A stretch of 64,000 nucleotides of DNA, taken from the NCBI GenBank assembly GCA_964494805.1, contig CAZBST010000002.1, positions 248,001 to 312,000 of the forward strand, given 5' to 3'. The DNA comes from CAIYOL01 sp964494805. Its GTDB lineage: Bacteria; Planctomycetota; Phycisphaerae; Sedimentisphaerales; Anaerobacaceae. A program made the translations under genes and the position numbers. Below, in pieces: positions 1-9,019 of the stretch (positions are counted from its first letter, which is position 1; each line of letters starts with the position of its first letter). The notes beneath the pieces are model-generated. The model searched no databases. It worked only from the letters and a program-made list of their open reading frames with translations, and had not been told where the DNA came from.

Positions 1-230
1 CCCTTAAGACCAATGAAGCCATTGCCGTCGCCGAACATCAGTCCCCAACCGAGAATGAGAAACCCCAGCGATGACACTGCAAAAACGATGAAGTTTTTTG
101 ATAAGATATTTACGCAATTCTTTGCCCGTGCAAACCCAGATTCAACTGCTGCGAACCCGAGGTTCATAAAGAAAACCATCTTGGCTGTAATCAAAACCCA
201 AATCGTGTCAATAATCACTTTAGTTTCCAT
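1..230 (-). CDS. amt: Ammonium transporter (Amt family), N-terminal part only
   Basis: Reading the minus strand from the ATG at 228-230 gives about 76 residues beginning METKVIIDTIWVLI and continuing off the left edge. The segment ESGFARAKNCVNILSKN followed by a hydrophobic helix and GWGLMFGDGNGFIG is the first part of the Amt/Mep/Rh channel family, covering the first two membrane helices. The protein moves ammonium across the inner membrane. It lies 19 bp downstream of the porin gene on the same strand, so both probably share the sigma-54 promoter at 1091-1106. The family call is firm; the rest of the gene is outside the window. Confidence 0.88.
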   Translation of the reverse strand, partial: METKVIIDTIWVLITAKMVFFMNLGFAAVESGFARAKNCVNILSKNFIVFAVSSLGFLILGWGLMFGDGNGFIGLK

Positions 231-249
231 AATTTGAACCCTTAATGAT

Positions 250-1035
250 TTAGAAAGAGGTTAATATTCCTACGCCGAACCACGTATTACTGCTTTTTGC
301 CGTAGCTTTACGTATCGAGCCGGAGAGCATAGACGAATGATTGAAGCTCGGTTTGACAACCCAGCTTCCTATGGTTACAGGCAACCCTACTGAAATTGTG
401 ACGTCGTTGAACCGGTCGCTTGGTACACCGAAATAACCCTTGTTATACGCCGAATTACCCCAGCCGAAACTTGTGCTAAGCGCCAAGTCGCAGTAAAAGC
501 TTTCATTCCACGTCATCACTTTTTCGACCGTGTGTCCGATGCCGAACTGCAAATAGCTGCCGTTGATTTCATCCACATCTCGGAACCACTTGACATACGG
601 GGTTAAAAAAACCTTCGACAGGCTCAAGCCGCCGTATATTTCAGTCGTGGGCTCGAAATCTGTGTTTGGGAAGCGATAGTAAATCGTGCCCACAGAAAAG
701 TCCAGCCAGTCAGTGCCCGGCACAGTTCCTGAATAATCCAGCGAAAAATCGAACTCGCTGAATTCTCCTGCTGTATCGTTCTGGTTCGTCAGGTCGAGAT
801 TTCCCCAAATTGAGCCGGTAAAACCATAAGCACCTACCGATACCGCCGGCTGAAACACACTCTTACCGTCGATGTTCTGCCCTCGCCAGATGTATTTAGT
901 GAAGTAATCAGCCGAAATCCCAAAACTCACAACCTGCTCCTTAGTTTGTTCTTCTGCTCCTGCTGTCCCTAAGGTAAAAACCAGCACCATTAGCCCTAAA
1001 CCCAAACTACCAAAACTTCCCAATCTCACTGTCAT
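250..1035 (-). CDS. TorF-like putative outer-membrane porin
   Basis: A 261-residue protein with a signal peptide (hydrophobic stretch about residues 8-27, cleavage near GAEEQ). The mature N-terminus contains SADYFTKYIWRGQN, the hallmark of the TorF / gcw_chp beta-barrel family, followed by alternating polar and aromatic strands and a terminal Phe, as expected for an outer-membrane barrel. The start is supported by AAAAGGAAA just upstream. Its position directly before amt and behind a sigma-54 promoter suggests a channel made under nitrogen limitation. The solute is not shown by the sequence. Confidence 0.8.
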   Translation of the reverse strand: MTVRLGSFGSLGLGLMVLVFTLGTAGAEEQTKEQVVSFGISADYFTKYIWRGQNIDGKSVFQPAVSVGAYGFTGSIWGNLDLTNQNDTAGEFSEFDFSLDYSGTVPGTDWLDFSVGTIYYRFPNTDFEPTTEIYGGLSLSKVFLTPYVKWFRDVDEINGSYLQFGIGHTVEKVMTWNESFYCDLALSTSFGWGNSAYNKGYFGVPSDRFNDVTISVGLPVTIGSWVVKPSFNHSSMLSGSIRKATAKSSNTWFGVGILTSF

Positions 1036-1090
1036 TTTCCTTTTAGAGTTCTATCCGTATCTGTCAGCATTAGTATAATGACTCTCTATA

Positions 1091-1106
1091 TGCAACCTCT
1101 GTGCCA
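1091..1106 (-). promoter_or_regulatory. Sigma-54 (-24/-12) promoter of the porin-amt pair
   Basis: On the minus strand the sequence reads TGGCAC-AGAGG-TTGCA, an exact match to the sigma-54 consensus TGGCAC-N5-TTGCA with correct spacing of the GG and GC elements. It lies about 56 bp upstream of the porin start codon. The neighbouring divergent gene encodes a sigma-54 activator, which strengthens the assignment. Confidence 0.85.
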
Positions 1107-1383
1107 ACATAACCTGACAAGCTGTAAGTGTTTATTCTATATAGAGATATGTTTTTAATTCGGATGGTTAAAAGACAACAAAACACGACGTTTTTGTGAT
1201 TTATTGCAAAAATGAATACATTTATGTTTCTTTTTTACAGATATTCCGAGTCGCCACAACGAAAATGCCACAAAGAAATATTTTATATCTGTCTATTTTT
1301 AATGGACTTATGCAATATTGCCCCTCTTAATACAAATTTTTCTTGAAAAACTGCCTTGCACCTTTTGGTAAAATATGTTACGT

Positions 1384-1396
1384 TTATGTCACATAA
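1384..1396. promoter_or_regulatory. 13-bp palindrome in the divergent regulatory region
   Basis: TTATGT-C-ACATAA is a palindrome around one central base, placed about 87 bp before the NifA-like gene and about 280 bp upstream of the sigma-54 promoter. It is nested in a longer inverted repeat, TGTTA (1376-1380) and TAACA (1394-1398). It could be an upstream activator site or an autoregulatory operator. It does not match TGT-N10-ACA exactly. Elsewhere the 1036-1482 gap is AT-rich; the only other structure I see is a GGCGG/CCGCC hairpin at 1453-1467 just before the gene. Confidence 0.35.
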
Positions 1397-1482
1397 CAGA
1401 TAGTAAGAAACGTTCTAAAATGAATAAAAGATGGCTAAAAATAATCCCAAAAGGCGGGAAAACCGCCAAAAATGGTTGAAAA

Positions 1483-3051
1483 ATGACTAAAAAAGGAACA
1501 CTTTTGCAAACAAACAGAGTGCATAACTCAAAACAACTCGAATCCCTTTACAAGGTCAGTCAGATTCTTGCGGCCGGAGCACGCCAGCAGCAGGCATTGG
1601 CTGACGTTCTGGATACGCTGGATAGAGAGCTTGGTCTGAACAGAGGCACAATTACGCTTCTTGCGCCCGACGGCAATGAGATTAGGATTGAAGCGGCACA
1701 TAACTTTTCAGAGGAGCAAAGTCGCAGAATTACCTATAGAATCGGAGAAGGTGTAACGGGAAAAGTTATGCAAACCGGCAAGCCAGTTATCGTCCCAAAA
1801 GTTTCCCAGGAACCTCTGTTTTTAAACCGCTTCGAAAGATGGAATGTAACAAAGCAGGAATTGAGTTTTATCTGCGTGCCAATTACCATCGACAATGACG
1901 TTATCGGAACAATCTCGGTTGATAAACCATTTGAAGAAACAACACCGCTTGATGATGAGATGCGCATATTGAGCATCGTAGCAAGTATGATTGCCAATGA
2001 TTTGAGAACCAGACGGGAAGCTGCCATCGAGCGAAAAACGCTCGAAGACGAGAACGTGCGATTACGTCACGAGCTGGAGGACAGGTTTCGCCCCGAAAAT
2101 ATAATAGGCAATTCCAACACTATGCGTGATGTGTATAGCCAAATTCATCAGGTGGCTGACAGTGACACAACGGTGCTTATACGCGGCGAATCCGGCACCG
2201 GCAAGGAATTAGTTGCTCACGCTATCCACTTCTCCAGCTCGAGAGCCGAGGGGCCTTTCGTGAAGGTCAATTGTGCCGCCCTGAATGAAAATCTACTTGA
2301 AAGCGAACTATTCGGTCATGAAAAAGGCGCCTTTACTGGGGCAATACAAGCTCGAAAAGGCCGGCTCGAAGAAGCAAACGACGGCACGATATTTCTTGAT
2401 GAAATAGGCGACTTTTCCCCAGTTACTCAAGTGAAACTGCTTCGTGTTCTCCAGGAAAAAGATTTCGAACGCGTGGGAAGCAACAGGGCACTAAAGACAA
2501 ACGCGAGAATTATAACAGCTACAAGCCGTGATTTGGAAAAATGCGTTGACCAAGGAACATTCAGGCAAGACCTATACTACCGAATAAACGTGTTCCCTAT
2601 ATTCCTGCCTCCGTTACGAGAGCGTAAGGACGATATCCTTCTGCTTGCTGACTTTTTTGTTGAGCAATACTCCAAAAAAATGAAAAAGGACGTACGACGT
2701 ATCAGCACACCGGCAATCAATATGATGGCCTCATATCACTGGCCGGGAAACGTACGCGAGCTTGAGAACTGCATCGAAAGAGCAGTGCTTTTAAGCAGCG
2801 ACGGTGTCATACACGGATATCATCTGCCTCCAACGCTGCAGACCTCAGATGCGTCCGGCACTATCGGGATCGGCTCGTTAACAGAAAGGACAAAACTTTT
2901 TGAACGCGACCTGATTATCGATGCACTCAAACGCTGCAATGGGAACCTGGCGGCAACAGCGCGAGATTTAAAAACCACCGCAAGAATTATACGATATAAA
3001 GTCAGAGAATTAGGTATCGACTATAAGCGATACGGCAAGAAAAGAAGTTGA
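1483..3051 (+). CDS. NifA-like sigma-54-dependent activator (GAF, AAA+, Fis-type HTH)
   Basis: 522 residues. An N-terminal GAF sensor (about 25-175) is followed by a linker helix and the sigma-54 activator AAA+ domain: Walker A GESGTGKE at 235-242, the sigma-54 contact loop GAFTGA at 282-287, Walker B GTIFLDEIGD at 301-310. The C-terminus (about 475-512) is a Fis-type helix-turn-helix with the NifA-like stretch ARIIRYKVRELGI. Such proteins use ATP to open sigma-54 promoters. The gene is divergent from the porin-amt pair with its sigma-54 promoter, so it probably controls them in response to nitrogen. No nif genes are present here, so nitrogen fixation control is not shown. Confidence 0.88.
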   Translation: MTKKGTLLQTNRVHNSKQLESLYKVSQILAAGARQQQALADVLDTLDRELGLNRGTITLLAPDGNEIRIEAAHNFSEEQSRRITYRIGEGVTGKVMQTGKPVIVPKVSQEPLFLNRFERWNVTKQELSFICVPITIDNDVIGTISVDKPFEETTPLDDEMRILSIVASMIANDLRTRREAAIERKTLEDENVRLRHELEDRFRPENIIGNSNTMRDVYSQIHQVADSDTTVLIRGESGTGKELVAHAIHFSSSRAEGPFVKVNCAALNENLLESELFGHEKGAFTGAIQARKGRLEEANDGTIFLDEIGDFSPVTQVKLLRVLQEKDFERVGSNRALKTNARIITATSRDLEKCVDQGTFRQDLYYRINVFPIFLPPLRERKDDILLLADFFVEQYSKKMKKDVRRISTPAINMMASYHWPGNVRELENCIERAVLLSSDGVIHGYHLPPTLQTSDASGTIGIGSLTERTKLFERDLIIDALKRCNGNLAATARDLKTTARIIRYKVRELGIDYKRYGKKRS

Positions 3052-3131
3052 TTTACGGCAGCATACAAGCAGCGAAAGACAGAGAAAAAACTGAACTGAT
3101 ATTTGCCGTAATTCCTCACGGCGAAAGGAAA

Positions 3132-3203
3132 AGCGGGCGAGCGGATTCGAACCGCCGACGTCCAGCTTGGGAAGCTGACATTCTGCCACTGAATTACGCC
3201 CGC
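3132..3203 (-). tRNA. tRNA-Gly (anticodon TCC)
   Basis: The minus strand folds as a complete cloverleaf: acceptor GCGGGCG pairing with CGCCCGC, D arm around TTCAGTGGCAGAA, anticodon stem-loop with loop CTTCCCA (anticodon TCC), and T arm with GGTTCGAATCC. Discriminator is U and CCA is not encoded. The 3' neighbour is the convergent end of the NifA-like gene. Confidence 0.95.
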
Positions 3204-3343
3204 AAGTACCCTGTTTTTAAAACCTTACAGCAAGCCTTGCTTTGACAATGCCGATTTTGCGGCAATTTATTGCTTCTTCCAATTATATTACAGGAATCTT
3301 CTTGGTATAGCAAGGGCGGAAAATCGAGGCCTAAAATACATCC

Positions 3344-4870
3344 TTATTTTTCCGTAAATAGCGGCTTTTGCAATGAACCCTTTGTTTTGACGTAGCTAAA
3401 CAGCAAGCTTAAGATCAGGGTAAGTATTGTGCCGACGACTATCAGCCAACTCCACGCCAATTTGATGTATCCTTTATGAGACATCAGTAAAAGTATTGTC
3501 ACACTTAAAGTGCTAATAACCATCGCAATTACGTTACCAAAGGCAGCCTTTCGTTTTGTTAACACTCCGAGCAGGAAAATACCAAGTGTTGCTCCGCCAG
3601 TCACAGAAAATATCTCAAATGCAAACCACAATATGTTCTCCACCGATTCACACGCAAAAGCAATAGCCGCCAGTATAATACCGAAAGTGACCACTGCTAT
3701 CCTCGAAACAATTAAATAGTATTTTTCTGTCGCAGTCTTTCCCTCGACTTCGCTCTGGACAGGTTTAATAAGCGGGCGATAAATATCCGTTACAAAAGAC
3801 GAAGCGAGCGAACTCAACGGAGAGTCAATGCTGGCTAATATGATTGCTGAAAGCATTAATCCTTTTAATCCGGCAGGTAGAGAGTTTGTCACAAAGTGCG
3901 AAAGAACCTCCTTGGCCCTGCCCGGTTGAACGATATCGGGATTCTGTTGGTAGAATACATAAAGCAAAGTGCCGATTCCCAAATATATGCACAAAATCGG
4001 AAGCGCCGCCAATATGGTCATAACAATTGTCTTCTGGCTTGTCTTTCTGGTCCTGACCGTAAGCAATCGCTGCATCAATTCCTGGTCGGTCCCGAAGACT
4101 GCCAAACCGATGAAAAACGCATTTATGCTTCCCGCCCAAAAAGTTGTGGGATTATTAATGTCGAATTTAAAATTAAAAACACTAAGCCGTCCTGCTTCAC
4201 CTGCGATTTGCCACGCGGCGGATAATCCGCCGTCTATATGCAGCGAAAGATAAGTCAGTATCGCAACACCTGCAGCAAAGAAGACTATTGCCTGATATGC
4301 GCCAGCCCAAACCACGGCCTTTATGCCGCCAAATGCAATGAAGATAACGCTTACCACCGTAAAGGCCAGAATCGTTTGGGCTAAACTCCAGCCCATAATA
4401 ATCCCCACCCCCAAACATGCGGCATATAACCTGACACCAGATGCTATTAAGCGCGTAATAAAAAAGAAAATCGAACCTGCGTATTGAGTTTCAGGGCCGA
4501 AACGGTACCTTAGAAATTCATATATGCTTGTGCAATTATATTTGTAAAACACGGGGATGAACAAAAATGCCACCAGAATACGCGCTGCTGCTGAGCCAAT
4601 GAAAAACTGCAGATACTCCCAGTTTTCACTGAAGGCCGTTGCCGGCACACCGACGATGGTAAGTGCGCTGACCTCAGTTGCAACAAAAGACAGACAGGCA
4701 ATAATCGAAGGAACTTTTCTACCGCCGAGAAAGAAGTCACTTGTATCTTTTTCTTCACGCCCAAAGACGTAGGAAATAACGAAAAGAATTAAGACCGCCA
4801 AAGCAACTACTATTAAATCAATTTGACCCAAAGCTGCTATGATATTTTGCAGCAACGCAGATTGAGTCAT
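3344..4870 (-). CDS. Sodium:solute symporter (SSS family)
   Basis: 508 residues with about 13 membrane helices and family signatures such as FGGIKAVVWAGAYQAIVFF and GTDQELMQRLL. The family couples Na+ entry to uptake of sugars, sialic acids or other solutes. It is the last gene of an operon with murQ and anmK, overlapping murQ by 4 bp, so an amino sugar such as (anhydro-)N-acetylmuramic acid or GlcNAc is the likely substrate; this is inference from context. The loop around residues 370-376 (PVQSEVEG) is encoded by a 23-bp sequence that resembles a dispersed repeat (3741-3763). Confidence 0.85.
   Translation of the reverse strand: MTQSALLQNIIAALGQIDLIVVALAVLILFVISYVFGREEKDTSDFFLGGRKVPSIIACLSFVATEVSALTIVGVPATAFSENWEYLQFFIGSAAARILVAFLFIPVFYKYNCTSIYEFLRYRFGPETQYAGSIFFFITRLIASGVRLYAACLGVGIIMGWSLAQTILAFTVVSVIFIAFGGIKAVVWAGAYQAIVFFAAGVAILTYLSLHIDGGLSAAWQIAGEAGRLSVFNFKFDINNPTTFWAGSINAFFIGLAVFGTDQELMQRLLTVRTRKTSQKTIVMTILAALPILCIYLGIGTLLYVFYQQNPDIVQPGRAKEVLSHFVTNSLPAGLKGLMLSAIILASIDSPLSSLASSFVTDIYRPLIKPVQSEVEGKTATEKYYLIVSRIAVVTFGIILAAIAFACESVENILWFAFEIFSVTGGATLGIFLLGVLTKRKAAFGNVIAMVISTLSVTILLLMSHKGYIKLAWSWLIVVGTILTLILSLLFSYVKTKGSLQKPLFTEK
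3741..3763. repeat. Dispersed-repeat-like sequence inside the symporter gene
   Basis: CCCTCGACTTCGCTCTGGAC and three more bases lie in frame within the symporter gene and encode residues near PVQSEVEG in a predicted cytoplasmic loop. A related half, TTTCGACAAGCTCAGGG, occurs between genes at 16419-16435. Similar CGACTTCGCTC/AGG sequences are commonly scattered in intergenic DNA of bacteria. Confidence 0.4.
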
Positions 4871-5772
4871 TTAGTTTCCCTTATAGCTTTTCTCAATGAT
4901 TTATTGTTTTCATTAAGGATTGTAAGGGCTTGATTAAAATTTACTTTACGAAAGTGCATCACAATTGCAGCTTTGACTTTTCTCTTTGCCAGGTTAAGTA
5001 AATTACCGGCCTGTGTTCGCGAAAGCCCTGTCAATTGTGAAACAATCCTTAGAGACCTGTCTCTTAATTTTTCATTTGTTGCATCAAGGTCAACCATCAG
5101 GTTTCCATAAACTTTGCCCATTTTAATCATAACAGTAGTAGTAAGCGTATTGAGAACAAGTTTCGTGGCGGTACCTGCTTTCATACGGGTCGAACCGGTG
5201 ATAATCTCAGGGCCGACGATAGGATTTATGACTATCTCTGCGGATTTGCGCCGGGTTGTTTGCCTGGCACAGGTGATGAGGATTGTGCCTGCTTTTATTT
5301 TTGATGCTTGTTTCAGCGCACCTCGAACATAGGGGGTCATACCGCAGGCGGCGATTCCAACAACTACATCTTTTGCTCGAATTCCATTCTTTATTATTGC
5401 CTTTACTCCATCTCCTTCATTGTCTTCTGCTCCTTCTATAGCCCTAACCAGCGCACGTCGGCCGCCAGCGATAATCCCCTGAACCAAAGAGGGTCGAACA
5501 CCAAAAGTCGGAGGGCATTCCGACGCATCGAGCACGCCCAGCCGACCGCTCGTTCCGGCTCCAACGTAGAATAATCGGCCTCCTTTTTGGAAATGCTCAA
5601 CTATCATATCGACCGCCTTGGCAATCTTTCCCCTCTCCCTGCCGACAGCAGGTGCAACGAGCTTGTCTTCAGAGTTAATAAGTTTTATTATCTGTAATGT
5701 CGATAGCCGGTCTATCTTTTCGCTTTTGCGATTACTATTTTCGGTGGTTGGAAGCGGTCTATGCTTTTTCAT
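4867..5772 (-). CDS. murQ: N-acetylmuramic acid 6-phosphate etherase
   Basis: 301 residues, the usual length for MurQ. The SIS domain shows FYVGAGTSGRLGVLDASECP (about 82-101) and GSTRMKAGTATKLVLNTL (about 194-211), both diagnostic. The enzyme removes D-lactate from MurNAc-6-phosphate to give GlcNAc-6-phosphate in the cytoplasm. Start and stop codons overlap with anmK upstream and the symporter downstream (1 and 4 bp), indicating translational coupling in one operon. The next step, NagA deacetylase, is not encoded in this window; NagB is, on the divergent operon. Confidence 0.95.
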   Translation of the reverse strand: MKKHRPLPTTENSNRKSEKIDRLSTLQIIKLINSEDKLVAPAVGRERGKIAKAVDMIVEHFQKGGRLFYVGAGTSGRLGVLDASECPPTFGVRPSLVQGIIAGGRRALVRAIEGAEDNEGDGVKAIIKNGIRAKDVVVGIAACGMTPYVRGALKQASKIKAGTILITCARQTTRRKSAEIVINPIVGPEIITGSTRMKAGTATKLVLNTLTTTVMIKMGKVYGNLMVDLDATNEKLRDRSLRIVSQLTGLSRTQAGNLLNLAKRKVKAAIVMHFRKVNFNQALTILNENNKSLRKAIRETK

Positions 5773-6953
5773 TATGCAGGCGTTATTTTCCCTAAGATTA
5801 ATGCCTCATCTGCTCCGGTTGCGCTGGGGACATTATTGGCGATTCCTTTAATTGTCGCGTATGCCAGGATGGCAAATGAAATCGCCTCTTTGGCATCGTA
5901 GTTTATCCCAATTTCGCTGCTGGTAAGGATTTTAACCCCGCTGAGTTCCTCTCGCAACATCTTAATCAGCGTATTATTCTTTGCCCCGCCGCCGCACAAA
6001 ATAAGTTCATCCGGCATCGCAGGCAGAAATCGCTTGTAAGACAAACCTATGCTCGCTGCGGTAAAGGCAGTAACAGTCGCTGCCATATCTTCAATGGAAA
6101 GCCCCTTCCTTCTCGCCCATCCATACAGGATATCACGATATTTTTTCCCGAACATCTCGCGTCCGGTCGATTTCGGAGGCCATACCCTGAAAAAGGGATG
6201 CCGCAGCATATTATTAAGCAGCTCCCTGTTAACCGCGCCTTGGGCGGCGATTTTGCCACCAAAGTCGAATTTCTCTCTGCCCTTTGTTGCCAGCGAAACG
6301 ATTCCGTCGATTACCATATTCCCCGGCCCGGTATCGAATGCCATAATATCTTGCTTCCGGCAGCCTGCCGGCAGGAAAGTAACATTCGCTATTCCCCCGA
6401 TATTCTGAATCGCTCGACTCTTTTTTTTATCTCGAAACAGGAAAAAATCTGCGAAAGGCACCAAAGGCGCACCCTGGCCGCCTGCCGCTATATCTCTTGG
6501 ACGAAAATCCGCCACCGTCGTAATTCCCGTACGATGGGCAATTACCGCCGGCTCGCCAATCTGTAAAGTGCAGCGCACCATCCTCTTCCAGAGTCGCCGC
6601 CCCTTCGGATTGTGATAAATCGTCTGCCCGTGTGACCCTATCAGGTCAATCGTCTTCAAATCAATCCCGCTTTTTCTGCAAAGTTTCAGTACCGCCTCTG
6701 CAAACACCTCGCCGATTACAAAATTAAGATGCCCCACATCCGCCGGGCCGGCTTCCTTCGATTCGACGAGTTTGAAAATACCTCGGCGAACCGCCGCCGG
6801 ATACGGAAATGTATCATACGTCAGAACATTTATCTTGCCCTTGTCAATATCAATAATTGCAGCATCAACACCGTCGGCTGATGTTCCGGACATCAATCCA
6901 GCCACGCGCATTTGCCTTTTTCTCTGTGGTTTCGTAATTTCATCTCCTATCAT
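5772..6953 (-). CDS. anmK: Anhydro-N-acetylmuramic acid kinase
   Basis: 393 residues. The phosphate-binding segment AGLMSGTSADGVDAAIID (about 18-35), GSHGQTIYH and FDTGPGNMVIDGIV match AnmK. It opens the 1,6-anhydro ring of anhMurNAc and phosphorylates it to MurNAc-6-phosphate, which is the substrate of the adjacent MurQ. It overlaps the GH20 gene by 4 bp. The first ATG is used here; an internal Met15 also fits the family start, so the N-terminus is slightly uncertain. Confidence 0.94.
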   Translation of the reverse strand: MIGDEITKPQRKRQMRVAGLMSGTSADGVDAAIIDIDKGKINVLTYDTFPYPAAVRRGIFKLVESKEAGPADVGHLNFVIGEVFAEAVLKLCRKSGIDLKTIDLIGSHGQTIYHNPKGRRLWKRMVRCTLQIGEPAVIAHRTGITTVADFRPRDIAAGGQGAPLVPFADFFLFRDKKKSRAIQNIGGIANVTFLPAGCRKQDIMAFDTGPGNMVIDGIVSLATKGREKFDFGGKIAAQGAVNRELLNNMLRHPFFRVWPPKSTGREMFGKKYRDILYGWARRKGLSIEDMAATVTAFTAASIGLSYKRFLPAMPDELILCGGGAKNNTLIKMLREELSGVKILTSSEIGINYDAKEAISFAILAYATIKGIANNVPSATGADEALILGKITPA

Positions 6954-8827
6954 AATCTCTTTTTATTATCGGCTAAACGATACGATTCTCGTTCAACCCG
7001 TTTAAATAGTTTCAGGTTATCTTGTAATCGTGAAGTTTTATTGCGCAGCAGCCAAAGTCCCCTGAACTCTTCGCTCATTTCTTTAATCGCCCCGCCTAAT
7101 TGCAGTAATTGCGACCTTTTAACATCTTTGCCCGCCCGCAGCGCCTTTGCTGCAAGAGCCCGCCTGCACGCCAAACAGTCCATTCGCTCCGCTGCCCTCA
7201 GTTCTCTAACTGCTAATCTCTCAAATTCTCCAATTTTCTTCGGAACCTCAGGCCAGCCCTTACCGTCGGATAGTTCGTCCAAAATCCGTCTTAATCCTGC
7301 CTTCTTCATCATATCGATACAGCTTCGGGCAGGAGGGGTAGTATGCAGAATTTGCTCAACCAGTGCATCATATAGCAATGATTCGTTACGCATCGGCTTT
7401 CCACACATAGTATATGTATTGCCTAACAGCTTTAGCTTCTTTGCCATTCTGTTTGTCCGCTGGCCGAAAACATGATAACAGAAATTCTCCGTAAATCTCC
7501 TTTCATCAACCGCTCTACCGTTCCATGAATGTGCTGCCCCATGCGCGAAACTGTGTAGACTCACACCTAAGAAGTTGCGATGTCCCCTATCTCCCCAGTC
7601 CGCATTGAGCAGGCCCTTCGCATTGTATTTTCGTCCTGTATCTGCGAAATTCTTTACGTTCCCCATCGAATTGCTCATACGCGAGCCGTGTGTCAGCCAT
7701 CCGCTCGTCCCCGGGCAAACCATAAACTGCATCCCTGACTTTGCTATTTCCTTGGTCCTGCCTATATTTTCCCCGTCGTTTTCATACTCCCAGTTGAGCA
7801 ATACCATGTCTCGCGGCAGTTTCCTCAGCAGCTTCGGATATTCCAGTACCATATCCGCCCAGGCGTTCATCCGTTTCCCGTATTTCTCGCATAGCCGATG
7901 AATTTTTAGGAGAAATTCCAAGTATACCCCTCCGACTCCGACTCTGCTCGCCCGTTTTCTACTGCGTCCTTTACCGAGCTCCCACGTCTCGTCGCAGCAG
8001 ACGTTAAAGTCCTCCGCCTCAAAGAGTGGGACAAACTCGCTGTAAAGTTCCGCAATAAGCCTGATTGACCGCGGGTCTGTTGGACAAAGTGTCGTCCCTC
8101 CCAAGAAATTGCGAAAACCCGGCATTTCACCAAGGTAACTGTATCGTGGCAAAGATAAAATTTTTTCAAAATGACCAAAGCTTGCCAGAGAACCTACTAA
8201 TCGTATATGGTGCAGGCGGCAATAATCCTGTAGAGCGAGAATTTCCTCCGGCGTAAAAGGACTAAAACCTTTGCCGATATCCGGATGTTGTTTAAAGGTA
8301 AAAACGTTTTCCACATAAAGCTGTAATTCGTTGATTTTCCAGTGCGCAAGCCACTCCACAAGCTCTTTAAGGGTACCGAGGTTCGAAACTTTCCCCCGCG
8401 AACAGTCATGATAGACACCTCGCCTGCGAAAGTCAGGTTTGTCTTCTATGATGCAGGCAGGCAATATTTTCCCATATATCGAAACGAGGTCGCGAAGCGT
8501 TTGTAAACCATAGTATGCACCTGCATCCGCTTTAGCAAAAATTTCGATTCCATCGCCAGTTATGATAAGACGATAGGCCTCATCATCGGCGATTTTCTTA
8601 TCACGATGCATTCTGACGTCCGCCGGCCCAAAAGCATTTCTAACTATGCCAGCCTTTAGAAACTGCTTTGTTAGGTCACCGCTGAGTTGTTCGAGGGGCA
8701 GGACATCAGCGCTGCGAGGACTGGCAAGTATCGGCCGAGCAGGCCAGCGAAAAAAACCTTTACGAAAGATAACTTTTTTTACAGGAACTAATAATTTAAC
8801 AAACTGACGTTCTTCCTTGACGGCCAT
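6950..8827 (-). CDS. GH20-type beta-N-acetylhexosaminidase, probably cytoplasmic
   Basis: 625 residues. A small N-terminal alpha/beta domain (about 30-130) precedes the GH20 TIM barrel beginning at FRRRGVYHDCSRGKV. The catalytic Asp-Glu pair of the family is D279-E280 in VCCDETWELG. No signal peptide is visible, unlike most GH20 enzymes, so it likely acts inside the cell. As first gene of the operon with anmK, murQ and a transporter, it may release GlcNAc from imported muropeptide disaccharides, a role NagZ (GH3) plays elsewhere. Substrate is inferred from context. Confidence 0.85.
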   Translation of the reverse strand: MAVKEERQFVKLLVPVKKVIFRKGFFRWPARPILASPRSADVLPLEQLSGDLTKQFLKAGIVRNAFGPADVRMHRDKKIADDEAYRLIITGDGIEIFAKADAGAYYGLQTLRDLVSIYGKILPACIIEDKPDFRRRGVYHDCSRGKVSNLGTLKELVEWLAHWKINELQLYVENVFTFKQHPDIGKGFSPFTPEEILALQDYCRLHHIRLVGSLASFGHFEKILSLPRYSYLGEMPGFRNFLGGTTLCPTDPRSIRLIAELYSEFVPLFEAEDFNVCCDETWELGKGRSRKRASRVGVGGVYLEFLLKIHRLCEKYGKRMNAWADMVLEYPKLLRKLPRDMVLLNWEYENDGENIGRTKEIAKSGMQFMVCPGTSGWLTHGSRMSNSMGNVKNFADTGRKYNAKGLLNADWGDRGHRNFLGVSLHSFAHGAAHSWNGRAVDERRFTENFCYHVFGQRTNRMAKKLKLLGNTYTMCGKPMRNESLLYDALVEQILHTTPPARSCIDMMKKAGLRRILDELSDGKGWPEVPKKIGEFERLAVRELRAAERMDCLACRRALAAKALRAGKDVKRSQLLQLGGAIKEMSEEFRGLWLLRNKTSRLQDNLKLFKRVERESYRLADNKKRL

Positions 8828-8962
8828 ACAGGTAGTATAACAAGACCAAACATAGCTGACAAGTTTACCCCATTAGGGGAAACGAGCTAACCAAGGATAA
8901 TAAGCAATATTTATTGACTTATTCATCAAAGTAGGTAAACTGCCCACTGGAAAACGTAGGCG

Positions 8963-8984
8963 TTTGGAGTCTTTTAGCTCCAAA
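8963..8984. promoter_or_regulatory. Hairpin in the leader of the DUF4954-nagB operon
   Basis: TTTGGAG (8963-8969) and CTCCAAA (8978-8984) can form a 7-bp stem 36 bp before the DUF4954 start codon, within the 192-bp divergent gap between the two amino-sugar operons. A good Shine-Dalgarno (AAGGAG) follows before ATG 9020. It could be an operator or a 5'-UTR structure; no known riboswitch class is recognised. Confidence 0.3.
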
Positions 8985-9019
8985 GACAAGTTAAAAACTG
9001 ATATCGGAAGGAGCGCAAT

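Noticed and set aside
13..237. Plus-strand open frame of 74 codons at the left edge
   Set aside because: It is the antisense shadow of the Amt N-terminus, which has clear family sequence on the minus strand.
3048..3245. Plus-strand ORF after the NifA-like gene
   Set aside because: It runs through tRNA-Gly on the opposite strand and has no ribosome site.
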